A DNA stretch of 64,000 nucleotides, taken from contig DKUU01000012.1 in NCBI GenBank assembly GCA_002490835.1, positions 114,772 to 178,771 of the forward strand, read 5' to 3'. Shown piece after piece: positions 16,680-25,199 of this stretch. The notes beneath the pieces were generated by a model. It worked only from the letters and a program-made list of their open reading frames with translations. It was not told the origin of the DNA and did no database searches. The stretch is from Lachnospiraceae bacterium UBA7196 (GTDB lineage: Bacteria > Bacillota > Clostridia > Lachnospirales > Lachnospiraceae). Position numbers and translations under genes: made by a program. The number at the start of each line of letters is the position of its first letter. Within the stretch, counting starts at the first letter, position 1.

Positions 16680-17393
16680 ATGAGCAAACTTTATTTGATG
16701 ACAGCTATCATCACCCGGGACCGCACCAAAGATTTCGCCGCCTTTTATGACAGGCATGGCGTTCCGGTCAACTTTATCACACTGGGGTACGGAACGGCCA
16801 ACCATGAAATTCTGGACTATTTCGGTCTGGACAACACGGAAAAAGCCGTCATCTTCTCCGTTGTCACCAGAGAAACATGGAAAAAAATCAAATCCGGTCT
16901 GGAACAGGAAATGCGGATCGATATTCCCGGCACCGGCATCGCTTTTATCATCCCTCTCGCCAGCATCGGCGGGATGCGGCAGCTTACATTCCTGACAGGA
17001 AATCAGCCCTTTGAGAAAGGAGAGGAATCCGTTTTGAAAGATACCAAGTATGAACTATTAGTTATCATTGCCAATCAGGGCTACACCGAAATGATCATGG
17101 ACGCCGCCAGAAAGATGCAGGCCGGCGGCGGCACGGTCATCCATGCCAAGGGAACAGGCATGGAGAGCGCCGATAAGTTTCTGGGCGTCACCCTTGCCTC
17201 TGAGAAAGAGATCATCTTCATCGTAGTGAAAAAGGAGCAGAAAAACGCCATTATGGGTGCCATCATGGAAGACGCGGGCCTTACCACAAAGGCAAAATCC
17301 GTCATCTTTTCCCTGCCGGTCACGGAAACGGCCGGAATGCGCCTTTTACAGGCCTACGAGGAAGACGCGAAGGCGGAGGATGTGCCCTCCTGA
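16680..17393 (+). CDS. Double PII-like regulatory protein
   Basis: The 237-residue product carries two PII (GlnB/GlnK-like) folds in tandem: residues about 1-107 (SKLYLMTAIITRDRTKDFAA ... GIAFIIPLASIGG) and about 122-222 (KYELLVIIANQGYTEMIMDA ... AKSVIFSLPVTETAGM). PII proteins bind adenine nucleotides and control transporters. The second module resembles the canonical fold more closely (GGGTVIHAKGTG in the T-loop area). GAGGAGG is 6 bases ahead of the ATG. It follows the DUF1538 gene and is probably its regulator; this pairing recurs in other Firmicutes as far as I recall. Fusion of both a double transporter and a double PII is notable. Confidence 0.8.
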   Translation: MSKLYLMTAIITRDRTKDFAAFYDRHGVPVNFITLGYGTANHEILDYFGLDNTEKAVIFSVVTRETWKKIKSGLEQEMRIDIPGTGIAFIIPLASIGGMRQLTFLTGNQPFEKGEESVLKDTKYELLVIIANQGYTEMIMDAARKMQAGGGTVIHAKGTGMESADKFLGVTLASEKEIIFIVVKKEQKNAIMGAIMEDAGLTTKAKSVIFSLPVTETAGMRLLQAYEEDAKAEDVPS

Positions 17394-17428
17394 CGCGCTC
17401 CTGTATCCTGTACCTCCCTGTCTGGCAT

Positions 17429-19330
17429 TTAACGCGCCGCCTTTTGCTCTCTTTCCATCTCCTCCCGTCTGGACTGCAAATGGTAGAGCCTGTAATACTT
17501 ACCCTGCATGGCAAGGAGTTCCTGATGACTTCCCTGTTCAATGATCTTTCCATGGGACAGCACGATGATGTTGTCCGCATTGCGGATCGTTGAGAGTCTG
17601 TGCGCCACCATCAGCATCGTGCCGATATTCTGCATTTTTTCCAGAGAATCCTGAATCAAAAGCTCCGTCTCCGTGTCAATATTGGCAGTCGCCTCATCCA
17701 GAATCATTACCACCGGCTTATGAACGATGGTGCGGGCAAAGGACAGAAGCTGCCGCTGACCGGCAGAAAAATTATTGCCCCGCTCCCTGACTTCCTCATC
17801 GAGTCCTTTTTCCAATTTATTGATGAAATGATCGGCGTTAACGTAATGACAGGCCGCAAGGATCTCATTCTCCGCGATAGACGTATCGCGCAGGGCGATA
17901 TTGCTGCGGATGGTCCCCGAAAAGAGGAACACATCCTGAAGCATCTGTCCGAGCTGCTTGCGCAGGGAGCTGATTTTTATCTTTCGGATGTCGATCCCGT
18001 CCACCAGAATCTCCCCTTTCTGGAACTCATAGTTCCGGCATAAAAGCGACAGGATCGTCGTTTTCCCGGAACCGGTGGAACCCACAAAAGCCACGGTCTG
18101 TCCCGGTTTTACATGGAAAGAAACGCCCTTTAACACCCACTCGTCTTCCACATAGGAAAACCACACATCCCGAAACTCGATCTCGCCCCGCATTTCGGGC
18201 AGTTCGACCGCGTCAGGCGCATCCTGAATGACCGGTTCCATATCCATGATCGTAAATACCTTCTCGGCCGAGGCAAAGGCCGACTGCAGCCAGTTGAACT
18301 GTTCCGCCAGATTCTGGATTGGATTATAAAACTTCGAAATATACATATAAAATGACACGAGCGTACCGCTTTCTATCATCTGTCCCAGAAAAACCTGATT
18401 TTCCAAATACCCCTTACCGCCCAGATAGAGCAGACAGAGTACGGAACTGACATAGAGCATGTAAACTAACGGTCTGAAAATACCAAATACCAGAATCTGC
18501 TCCTGCTTGGCTCTCCCGAGGGCGCAGCTTCTGTTCCTGAAATCCTCCATCTTCGCCTCTTCCCTGTTAAAGATCTGGGTGATCTTTATGCCGGAGAGGT
18601 TCTCCGAGAGGTAGGTATTGATATCCGTGGTACAGTCCTTCACCCTGCGATAGGCCCGCCTCGAAAACTTGCGGAAGATCACCGTAAACAAAACAATGAA
18701 GGGCACAAAACAAAGGACCATCAGCGTCAACTCATAATTTAACACAAGCATTGCCGCCAATACACCGGCAATGACAAACATATTTTTCACAAAATTCACC
18801 AAAAGGTTGGTGAACATCATGGAGATCGCATTGGTATCGTTCGTAGTGCGCGTCACCAGCTTCCCTACCGGAATCGCGTTTAGCTGCTCCTGCGAAAGGC
18901 TCTCTATCTTTACGAAAAGGTCCTCCCTCATCATGGAAATGATGCGCTGTCCCGTCCTTTGCAGCACGATCGCCTGCACATAAGTACAGATCATGGATAC
19001 GGCCAGAATGCCCAGATACAGCGCCACCGCCCGGTAGATCTGCGCCATAACGAACCCGCCCACCATGAGCTGTTCGATCCGGCCGATAATAAGCGGCGAC
19101 ACCACATCATAGGCGATGGATAAAAGCATCAGAAGTCCTACCAGCAGAAACTCACGTCTGTAAGGCTTCGCATAGCCGAGCAGCCTCCGCATGATCTCCT
19201 TATCCTCCATCTGCCTGTCAAAGCCCATAGACTTCTTTTTATCCTTCACCAGCAGATACGCCGTCAAAAGAACGACGGAAAAAGCGCCTACGACCGCGCC
19301 CACCACAATCAGCGGATAATACTCAAACAT
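17429..19330 (-). CDS. ABC exporter subunit (permease-ATPase), second of a pair
   Basis: The 633-residue half-transporter has six membrane helices (about residues 1-330) and an ATPase domain with Walker A GSTGSGKT, Q-loop LGQMLQDVFLF, signature FSAGQ (normally LSGGQ), Walker B VMILDEATANID with an intact catalytic glutamate, and H-loop AHRLSTI. It starts 8 bp inside the end of the preceding half-transporter gene, with GGAGG in position, so the two are translationally linked. Together they form a heterodimeric exporter of the BmrCD/TM287-288 type; the altered signature motif contributes to one degenerate ATP site. Substrates for such exporters range from drugs to peptides and cannot be read here. 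Confidence 0.85.
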   Translation of the reverse strand: MFEYYPLIVVGAVVGAFSVVLLTAYLLVKDKKKSMGFDRQMEDKEIMRRLLGYAKPYRREFLLVGLLMLLSIAYDVVSPLIIGRIEQLMVGGFVMAQIYRAVALYLGILAVSMICTYVQAIVLQRTGQRIISMMREDLFVKIESLSQEQLNAIPVGKLVTRTTNDTNAISMMFTNLLVNFVKNMFVIAGVLAAMLVLNYELTLMVLCFVPFIVLFTVIFRKFSRRAYRRVKDCTTDINTYLSENLSGIKITQIFNREEAKMEDFRNRSCALGRAKQEQILVFGIFRPLVYMLYVSSVLCLLYLGGKGYLENQVFLGQMIESGTLVSFYMYISKFYNPIQNLAEQFNWLQSAFASAEKVFTIMDMEPVIQDAPDAVELPEMRGEIEFRDVWFSYVEDEWVLKGVSFHVKPGQTVAFVGSTGSGKTTILSLLCRNYEFQKGEILVDGIDIRKIKISSLRKQLGQMLQDVFLFSGTIRSNIALRDTSIAENEILAACHYVNADHFINKLEKGLDEEVRERGNNFSAGQRQLLSFARTIVHKPVVMILDEATANIDTETELLIQDSLEKMQNIGTMLMVAHRLSTIRNADNIIVLSHGKIIEQGSHQELLAMQGKYYRLYHLQSRREEMEREQKAAR

Positions 19331-21122
19331 CGGTCACACCTCCCGTCTCGTCCTCTAAACGCTGCATCTCCACCATCTTCTGATAAGCTTTACAAGTCTT
19401 ACATAACACCTCATGGCTGCCGACGGCTTCCACGCGGCCCTCCTCTATAAAGATGATCTTGTCCATGCGTTCCACTGTGGAGATCCGGTGCGCGATGAGA
19501 ATCGTCGTCCTTCCCTTCCTCTCCGCCAGCAGATTCTCCAAAATAACCTTCTCTGTCTTCATATCAACAGCCGACACAGAATCGTCTAAGATCAGGATCG
19601 CCGCATCCTTAAGTAAAGCTCTGGCAATGGAAATGCGCTGCTTCTGCCCGCCGGAGACCGTCACGCCCCGCTCTCCCAGCACCGTCCGGTAACCTGCCGT
19701 AAACTCCATGATATCGTCGTGAACATCGGACAGTTTCGCCGCCCGCTCCACCAGCGCATCGTCCGCCCCGTCCACCGCAAAGGCGATATTGTTTTCAATG
19801 GTATCCGAAAACAGGAAATTGTCCTGAGGAACATAGGAACAGCCCTCCCGCAGGGAATGGATCGAGATATCGTTCACGTCCTGTCCGTCGATAAACAGCG
19901 TCCCATCGGGCACATTGTATGCGCGCAGGATCAAATCCACCAAGATAGTCTTACCGGAACCTGTCCTGCCCACGATTCCAACGCTCTCTCCGGCATGGAT
20001 GGTAAAGGAAACATCCCGCAGCGCGTCACTCTCTCCGTCCGGATAGCGGAAACTAAGATGCCGAAACTCGATCTCACCCCGCATCTGCCCAAGGTCTTTC
20101 ACTCCCGGACGGTCCTTCACCGTGATTTCGGCTTCCAAAAGCTCCCCCACGCGGTTTAAGGAAGCCTTTCCGCGGGAAGTTTTCTCAATCAGCATGGATA
20201 CCGCCATCACAGGCCAGACAATGGAATTAAAATAAACAATGTACTCCACCAGCTGCCCCGCATCAAAACGGCCGTTGTAGACGAGATACCCGCCGTAACC
20301 TAAGATCACGCACAGTACCGACTCTACAAGCAGAGTGATCAGAATATTTAACAGCGTAGAGATTCGGGTATATTCTACATTAACGTCCTCATTCTCCCTG
20401 TTCAATTTCTGAAACTCCCGCAGTTCTAACAATTCTTTCACAAAAGCCTTGACGACGGCGATCCCCGAATAATTCTCCTGCGAAAAATCGGACAGTCTGG
20501 AAAAGGCCTCCTGCCTGATCTCCCACTTCGCCGTCATAGCCTTTCCCACCACCGTTGCCAAAATCAGCAGGATCGCGAGCGGGACCATGGAAAGCCCCGT
20601 CAATACAAGATCCATACGCCACATCTTATAAAAAGCCATCAAGCCCAGACAAAGGGCGTCGCAGAACATCAAGACCCCGTCGCCGAAGCACTCCTGAATC
20701 GTATCCAGATCGTTGGTGAACAGGCTCATCAGATTGCCTACCTTATTGACCTGAAAATACTCTCTGGACAGATTTTTGCAATGGTCAAACATCTTATTGC
20801 GAAGGTCTGTCTCCACCCTGATCGCCGCTCCGAAAATACAGATACGCCATAAAAATCTTCCCACCACCAAAACCAGCACGATCACAATCAGCCGGAAACA
20901 GACTTCATCCAAAAGTACATCCATCGTAAAGGGAACCAGACTGCCGTCAATCTCCACCAGTCCGCCGTTCATACCGTTTACCACGATACGATACAGTTCC
21001 GGCAGGATGAGCTGAAAATAATCCACGAAAATAAGCGCCGCAATGCCCGTAAGGAGCATCAGCGCGTGTTTTCTATAATATAGATTGATGTGTTTTCCGA
21101 AAATCACTTTGTATTCCTCCAT
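19323..21122 (-). CDS. ABC exporter subunit (permease-ATPase), first of a pair, degenerate catalytic site
   Basis: The 599-residue half-transporter has six membrane helices and an ATPase domain with Walker A GRTGSGKT, a canonical VSGGQKQRISIAR signature, and Walker B ILILDDSVSAVD in which the catalytic glutamate is aspartate. H-loop is AHRISTV. The D-for-E change marks the non-hydrolysing site of asymmetric exporters. It overlaps the start of its partner by 8 bp, and ruvA ends 38 bp upstream on the same strand. The ribosome site is weak. Confidence 0.85.
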   Translation of the reverse strand: MEEYKVIFGKHINLYYRKHALMLLTGIAALIFVDYFQLILPELYRIVVNGMNGGLVEIDGSLVPFTMDVLLDEVCFRLIVIVLVLVVGRFLWRICIFGAAIRVETDLRNKMFDHCKNLSREYFQVNKVGNLMSLFTNDLDTIQECFGDGVLMFCDALCLGLMAFYKMWRMDLVLTGLSMVPLAILLILATVVGKAMTAKWEIRQEAFSRLSDFSQENYSGIAVVKAFVKELLELREFQKLNRENEDVNVEYTRISTLLNILITLLVESVLCVILGYGGYLVYNGRFDAGQLVEYIVYFNSIVWPVMAVSMLIEKTSRGKASLNRVGELLEAEITVKDRPGVKDLGQMRGEIEFRHLSFRYPDGESDALRDVSFTIHAGESVGIVGRTGSGKTILVDLILRAYNVPDGTLFIDGQDVNDISIHSLREGCSYVPQDNFLFSDTIENNIAFAVDGADDALVERAAKLSDVHDDIMEFTAGYRTVLGERGVTVSGGQKQRISIARALLKDAAILILDDSVSAVDMKTEKVILENLLAERKGRTTILIAHRISTVERMDKIIFIEEGRVEAVGSHEVLCKTCKAYQKMVEMQRLEDETGGVTDV

Positions 21123-21160
21123 ACAGCGCCCGGCATGCGCGCTTACAGTAACCCTGTACT

Positions 21161-21778
21161 TTAGAACATATGTTTCAGCGCCGTTTTTAGAATACTCTCC
21201 GGCGTGGCGTCCTCTCCCGCGGGTACTTTCTTCACCGCCGCTGTGGCATCGGAAGCGGAATAACCGAGCGCCACCAGCGCTTCGATTGCTTCCCGCCGCA
21301 TCAGATTTTCCCCGATGCCGCCATCTGCCGCCCCTGCGGATGTCTCCGCAGGCGCAAGTCCCCGCAGCGTATCTTCGATGGAAATCTTATCCCGCAGGTC
21401 TAAGATCACGCGCTCCGCCGTCTTAGCCCCAATGCCCGGCGCCTTGGCGATCGCCTTCGCATCCCCCGCCATCACCGCAAAACGCAGCGCATCCGCGCTC
21501 ATCACCGAAAGGATGGCCAGTCCCCCTTTCGGCCCGATGCCGCTCACCGTGATCAGCCGCTTAAAAATCTCCAGATCGTCTCTGGTCAGAAAGCCGAAAA
21601 GCTGGAATGCGTCCTCCCGCACCAGCGTATAAGTGTAAATCTTTACCTCGCTGCCAAGTCCCGGCAGCAGATCCGCCGTGGTGGTGGATACCCGGATGTT
21701 ATAGCCGATCCCGCCGGCCTCCACGATCACCGCATCCTCCCCGATCTCTTCAAGCGTTCCCTTTATGTATGCGTACAT
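21161..21778 (-). CDS. ruvA: Holliday junction DNA-binding protein RuvA
   Basis: The 205-residue protein has the OB fold at the start (MYAYIKGTLEEIGEDAVIVE), the helix-hairpin-helix motifs VSGIGPKGGLAIL and APGIGAKTAERVIL in the middle, and the flexible C-terminal domain III (RREAIEALVALGYSASDATA) that binds RuvB. RuvA recognises the four-way junction and loads RuvB. It sits about 6.2 kb from ruvB rather than directly beside it; an ABC exporter pair follows on the same strand. Confidence 0.95.
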   Translation of the reverse strand: MYAYIKGTLEEIGEDAVIVEAGGIGYNIRVSTTTADLLPGLGSEVKIYTYTLVREDAFQLFGFLTRDDLEIFKRLITVSGIGPKGGLAILSVMSADALRFAVMAGDAKAIAKAPGIGAKTAERVILDLRDKISIEDTLRGLAPAETSAGAADGGIGENLMRREAIEALVALGYSASDATAAVKKVPAGEDATPESILKTALKHMF

Positions 21779-21903
21779 AACATCCTTTCCCTTCCCTGTT
21801 TATTTCCTCTATTTCCGCTGCGACATGATTCCTGCTTCACATTTTTCAGCCCAAAATCATTTCCAAACACTAGCATAGTCCAATTTGGCCGCCTTGTTTC
21901 ATC

Positions 21904-22452
21904 TTACATCCGCCGCAGATAGGGCAAAAGCGTCATTCCCACAATCCCGAGCAGGGCCCCCGTCGCCGTGCCCGCCGCAAGCAAAAATGGCACATAATAT
22001 ACGACCGCAAAGGTCTCCACCACCACCATCGCCACCAAAAGCTGCCCGATATTATGAAATACGCCGCCTAACACGCTCACGCCGACCATGGAAAAGCGCT
22101 TCGTCCTCCTGCCGAGATACATAGCCATAAAGCTAAAGACCGCCCCCGCAAAGCCGTACAGGATCGCGTAGAGATTGCTGAACAAAAAGCCGGACAAGAC
22201 AATACGCAAGACGTTTACTAAAAGCGCCTCACGCTCCCCCCTTGTAAAAATTTTTACAACTTGCGCTCCGGCCTGCTCCCGTGCATCCGCACCATGATTC
22301 TCTATACCACCGTACAAAAGCAACAGCACAATCAGATTAGGCAGACCTAACTTAATCCCCGGTATGCCAAAGGAAAAGGGGATCAGGGATTCCACATAGG
22401 ATAAGATCAAGGCCAGCGCCAGCAAAAATCCCAGTTCCACCGTCCTTCTCAT
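21904..22452 (-). CDS. Gx transporter family / heptaprenyl diphosphate synthase component I-like membrane protein
   Basis: The 182-residue product has five or six hydrophobic helices and the ESLIPFSFGIPGIKLGLPNL opening typical of the Gx transporter family, related to S components of ECF transporters and often annotated as heptaprenyl diphosphate synthase component I. The likely start is ATG 22450-22452, which has GGAGG 5 bases upstream, rather than the ATG at 22479. It overlaps the end of the NusG-II-domain gene by 101 bp. NusG-II and Gx proteins are neighbours in many clostridia. The transported substrate is unknown. Confidence 0.75.
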   Translation of the reverse strand: MRRTVELGFLLALALILSYVESLIPFSFGIPGIKLGLPNLIVLLLLYGGIENHGADAREQAGAQVVKIFTRGEREALLVNVLRIVLSGFLFSNLYAILYGFAGAVFSFMAMYLGRRTKRFSMVGVSVLGGVFHNIGQLLVAMVVVETFAVVYYVPFLLAAGTATGALLGIVGMTLLPYLRRM

Positions 22453-23038
22453 AGCAGCCTCCATTCCCAAGCGAGTCATAATTCCATCCCGCTTCCCCTT
22501 TCATTCCCTCTATTTGTGCCATCCCATCCAGCGTTTCTGCATCCGTCCCGCTTACAATCTCCACCACCAGCTTATGCGGCAGGCAGATAATATTCTCCCC
22601 AGCCCCTGTTATAGGGATATGGTGCACGCAGATCTGATCGGGACAGTCGGCGGCCTGCATCCAAACCTGTTTCCCATCTACCGCCAGAAGATTGTAACCG
22701 CTCCCCTCCGGAACTGTCTCCGAAAGATCCGGACTTTCCTCACACCACTCGCAGGATACGCGCCCGTTCGCATAAAGAAGCAGACAATAGCGGACTGTTT
22801 CTGCTTCGCTCCCACGCCCTGCTATCGTCGGGTCATGCTGCCTGATCTGTGCCAGAGACACTTCCTCAACGATCCGTCCGTCGCAGGATATCCGCAAAGT
22901 CTGTCCTTCCTCCCGACACAAGACAGACCAGCCAAAAACGCCAAGCGCCAGAAGCAGGAAAAAAGCAGCCAGATACAAATCCGCTCTGCTGATCCGTCTA
23001 TCGCTTTTTATATTACTTTCCTTCCTGTTTTCAAACAT
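22352..23038 (-). CDS. NusG domain II-containing membrane-anchored protein with long C-terminal overlap
   Basis: The 228-residue protein has an N-terminal membrane anchor (about residues 20-42) and a NusG domain II: CDGRIVEEVSLAQI and QAADCPDQICVHHIPITGAG, then NIICLPHKLVVEIV. These stand-alone domains are found next to Gx or FMN-binding proteins. After the domain ends (about residue 165) the frame continues for about 60 residues that read through the start of the Gx gene; this tail (GYDSLGNGGCYEKDGG-like composition) does not look conserved. I think the original stop was lost, which is inference. Confidence 0.7.
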   Translation of the reverse strand: MFENRKESNIKSDRRISRADLYLAAFFLLLALGVFGWSVLCREEGQTLRISCDGRIVEEVSLAQIRQHDPTIAGRGSEAETVRYCLLLYANGRVSCEWCEESPDLSETVPEGSGYNLLAVDGKQVWMQAADCPDQICVHHIPITGAGENIICLPHKLVVEIVSGTDAETLDGMAQIEGMKGEAGWNYDSLGNGGCYEKDGGTGIFAGAGLDLILCGIPDPLFLWHTGD

Positions 23039-23114
23039 ACTGATAGTTTACCACAACCGAACATATGTTTCAAGTCTTTCCCAAAATTCAAAATAATTGT
23101 ATAACCAGCCATAC

Positions 23115-23141
23115 ACCATTTTTCTGCCCTCACATAAGATA
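23115..23141 (+). promoter_or_regulatory. SigK-like mother-cell promoter candidate
   Basis: AC at 23115-23116, 16 bases, then CATAAGATA at 23133-23141 matches the late mother-cell SigK consensus AC-N16-CATANNNTA. Transcription would begin about 23 bases before the cysteine-rich gene. A short degenerate consensus can match by chance. Confidence 0.45.
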
Positions 23142-23171
23142 TAGCATAAACAACATTTGGAGGACACAAAA

Positions 23172-23405
23172 ATGAGCGATCTTACAGCAACTCACTGCGG
23201 ATGCAACAATCCCAGCCCTGCAAACAATAACGGATGCGGTTCCTGGATCTGGATTCTGATCCTGTTATCCTGCTGCGGCGGCAACGGCGACGGCTGTGGC
23301 TGTGGCGGCGGCTTCTTCGGCGGCAACAGCCTCTTCGGTGGCGACAACAATTGCTGCTCTTGGATCTGGATCCTGATCCTGTTATCCTGCTGCTGCAACA
23401 ACTAG
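23172..23405 (+). CDS. Cysteine-rich repeat protein (77 aa), possible coat or crust component
   Basis: The 77-residue product has 12 cysteines and two near-identical 14-residue segments, CGSWIWILILLSCC (22-35) and CCSWIWILILLSCC (61-74), separated by a glycine/cysteine linker (GGNGDGCGCGGGFFGG). The DNA copies are also nearly identical, so the repeat arose by duplication. Such proteins in Lachnospiraceae are sometimes annotated as chorion class high-cysteine proteins. The ATG at 23172 has TGGAGG 8 bases upstream. A SigK-like promoter in front and strong cysteine content suggest a cross-linked spore surface protein; membrane-associated peptide is the alternative. A terminator follows. Confidence 0.7.
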   Translation: MSDLTATHCGCNNPSPANNNGCGSWIWILILLSCCGGNGDGCGCGGGFFGGNSLFGGDNNCCSWIWILILLSCCCNN

Positions 23406-23447
23406 TCTCCCCGCACTTTTCTTCATCACATCTGAAAAAGCACATCA

Positions 23448-23481
23448 GAAATAGGCTCCGGCTCTGAAAGGAGCCTATTTC
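23448..23481 (+). terminator. Terminator of the cysteine-rich gene
   Basis: GAAATAGGCTCC and GGAGCCTATTTC form a perfect 12-bp stem around a 10-base loop; the T-rich tail (TCTCTCTTG) is weak. Confidence 0.65.
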
Positions 23482-23548
23482 TCTCTTGTGCGGCATATAC
23501 TTTAGGGATAAGCGGAATTAATCACGTGGCATCGGAAAGGCATGACTT

Positions 23549-24115
23549 ATGACTGATAAACAGGAAGATGCGTCCAATGTTATGACATTCGATGCCTTAT
23601 ACACCACAAACCAGATGCAGAAGCTCAAAGTGCTTCTCCCCTATTTAGAACCTTCCATGCAGAAGCATCTGGCGGTCTACATCAAATACATGGAATTGCA
23701 GTACACCATGAATTATGTAAAAAGACATACTGTCACTCTCTGTGGCTGCGGACTTTCAGAGCCGGAAAAGCCGGACATAAAAGAACTGTGCCGCCAGCTT
23801 CGCCGTTACTCTACACCGGAAGAGATCAGACAGCTTGAGCAGATCGAGAATGTTCTGCAGACCATGAAGACCGTGCAGGAAATGACACAGACAATGAACA
23901 CCATGAAAGAGATTTTCCCTGACATGAATATGGATTCCCTGCTTAATCCCTCCTTGTCGGGAGCCGGACAGCCCACGAATCCTGAAGACAGTCCTGAAAG
24001 CCAGACAGCTTCCGGCCCGCCCGTGATGGATATGCTGATGAATATGCTCACTCCGGAGCAGCGGGAAATGTATGAGATGTTTCAGCAACAGCCGTTTTCG
24101 GGCAACAATCCATAG
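23549..24115 (+). CDS. Uncharacterised protein (188 aa)
   Basis: The 188-residue product begins MTDKQEDASNVMTFDALYTT. The first half is helical (MQKLKVLLPYLEPSMQKHLAVY), the middle is a Q/M-rich coiled-coil-like segment (MKTVQEMTQTMNTMKEIFPD) and the end is methionine-rich and low complexity (MDMLMNMLTPEQREMYEMFQ). No signal or membrane helix. It follows the cysteine-rich gene after its terminator and precedes a second small helical protein; I do not recognise either. GAAAGG lies 8 bases upstream of the ATG. A sporulation-related role is only guessed from the neighbour. Confidence 0.7.
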   Translation: MTDKQEDASNVMTFDALYTTNQMQKLKVLLPYLEPSMQKHLAVYIKYMELQYTMNYVKRHTVTLCGCGLSEPEKPDIKELCRQLRRYSTPEEIRQLEQIENVLQTMKTVQEMTQTMNTMKEIFPDMNMDSLLNPSLSGAGQPTNPEDSPESQTASGPPVMDMLMNMLTPEQREMYEMFQQQPFSGNNP

Positions 24116-24179
24116 ACTGCATTGTTTTCTCATCGAGATGATACGCTAAAAAAATATCTGATTGCCACGGGAGGTAACC

Positions 24180-24452
24180 ATGAACAATGACTGGATGAAC
24201 GACCCGGCGCTTGCCGGATTCGACAGGGCGAAACTCGAGTTTTTACAGGCCCTTGTCTTTGAAAGCCGAAGTCTCAACCGGGAGCAGATGCTCCCCTTTC
24301 TGATGGCCGTCGCCAAGAGAGGTCAGGCGGATCACATTACCTTTTCCAATGAGGAGATCGAGACCATTGTCGCCGTGATCAAAAAAGAATCTTCGCCGGA
24401 AGAAACCGCAGCCATCGATAAAATGATGAAAATGTATAAGAAGAAAGGGTGA
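24180..24452 (+). CDS. Uncharacterised small helical protein (90 aa)
   Basis: The 90-residue product reads MNNDWMNDPALAGFDRAKLE at the start and ends in a lysine-rich tail. It is predicted all-helical and soluble: FLQALVFESRSLNREQMLPF and TFSNEEIETIVAVIKKESSP are amphipathic. The ATG at 24180 follows GGGAGG with the usual spacing; the longer upstream frame has no site. It is 64 bp behind the 188-residue protein and probably in its operon. Function unknown. Confidence 0.7.
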   Translation: MNNDWMNDPALAGFDRAKLEFLQALVFESRSLNREQMLPFLMAVAKRGQADHITFSNEEIETIVAVIKKESSPEETAAIDKMMKMYKKKG

Positions 24453-24471
24453 TGCGCCGCGCGCACCGCCC

Positions 24472-25188
24472 CTATTTTATCTCCCAGTTCAATATTTCTT
24501 CCTGAATCTGCCTGTAGACGCCGGCCAATACAGAAACATCCCCATAATCATGTTCCTGCCAGAAATTGAAACCCCATTCCAGCCCCTCCTCAAAAACAGA
24601 GGTCATCTCTCCGAGGTCTTTTATTCTTTTCTCATATTCTTCCTTTGTAATCGGTATCTCTTCCGCATCCGCATCACTGCCAAAAAAAGGATCTGTCGCT
24701 GTCTCTGAGAAATAATACCTACATTTCAATACCGTCCCATCCCAATCGTATTCGTCTGGTTTACTCCACAAATCCTCCTCCAGACAATACCCTTCCTCTG
24801 TCCATTCATAGATTCTATAATTATAATTTCCGGCTGTTCCCGTCGTATGCGGACATGTATACAGCACCAGATGACCGTCCTTTGTAACACACAGGTCACT
24901 CAACCATGCCCACGGCTGCAGGCCTTCTACCGTGTACAGCCCGCCGTCCAGATAGTAATAGACCGCATATTCCCAGCCGCTTGCTGCCGTCAGATAAACT
25001 TCCGGAATGCCGTCACCGTTGTAATCTTCCACCTTACCCCTGTCGAGATACATATGGGAAACTTCTTCCCACGGCAGCATGGCGGCCATCTGAACCAGTT
25101 CCTTTTGGACAGAATCGCCGTCCCCTGCCGCCGTTATGACATAGGAAGCAATCGTACCTGCCGTCAGCAATATGGATAAAGCACTCAT
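24472..25188 (-). CDS. Secreted protein with VCBS/FG-GAP-like segment
   Basis: The 238-residue protein has a hydrophobic N terminus (residues 2-22, a likely signal peptide or anchor) and an EDYNGDGIPEVYLTAASG segment that resembles the calcium-binding FG-GAP/VCBS blade found in the larger 740-residue protein nearby. The rest is acidic and aromatic-rich. It begins 11 bp after leuS ends, so it is probably read from the leuS transcript although the functions seem unrelated. I do not recognise a specific family. Confidence 0.65.
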   Translation of the reverse strand: MSALSILLTAGTIASYVITAAGDGDSVQKELVQMAAMLPWEEVSHMYLDRGKVEDYNGDGIPEVYLTAASGWEYAVYYYLDGGLYTVEGLQPWAWLSDLCVTKDGHLVLYTCPHTTGTAGNYNYRIYEWTEEGYCLEEDLWSKPDEYDWDGTVLKCRYYFSETATDPFFGSDADAEEIPITKEEYEKRIKDLGEMTSVFEEGLEWGFNFWQEHDYGDVSVLAGVYRQIQEEILNWEIK

Positions 25189-25199
25189 TTTTCCCTCTT

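Noticed and set aside
15856..16683. Open frame of 275 codons on the plus strand in the DUF1538 gene
   Set aside because: Same strand but different frame from the clear DUF1538 repeat protein; arginine-rich shadow.
23182..23496. Direct repeats of the cysteine-rich gene as a CRISPR array
   Set aside because: Only two copies, both in frame and coding the same peptide module; no spacers.
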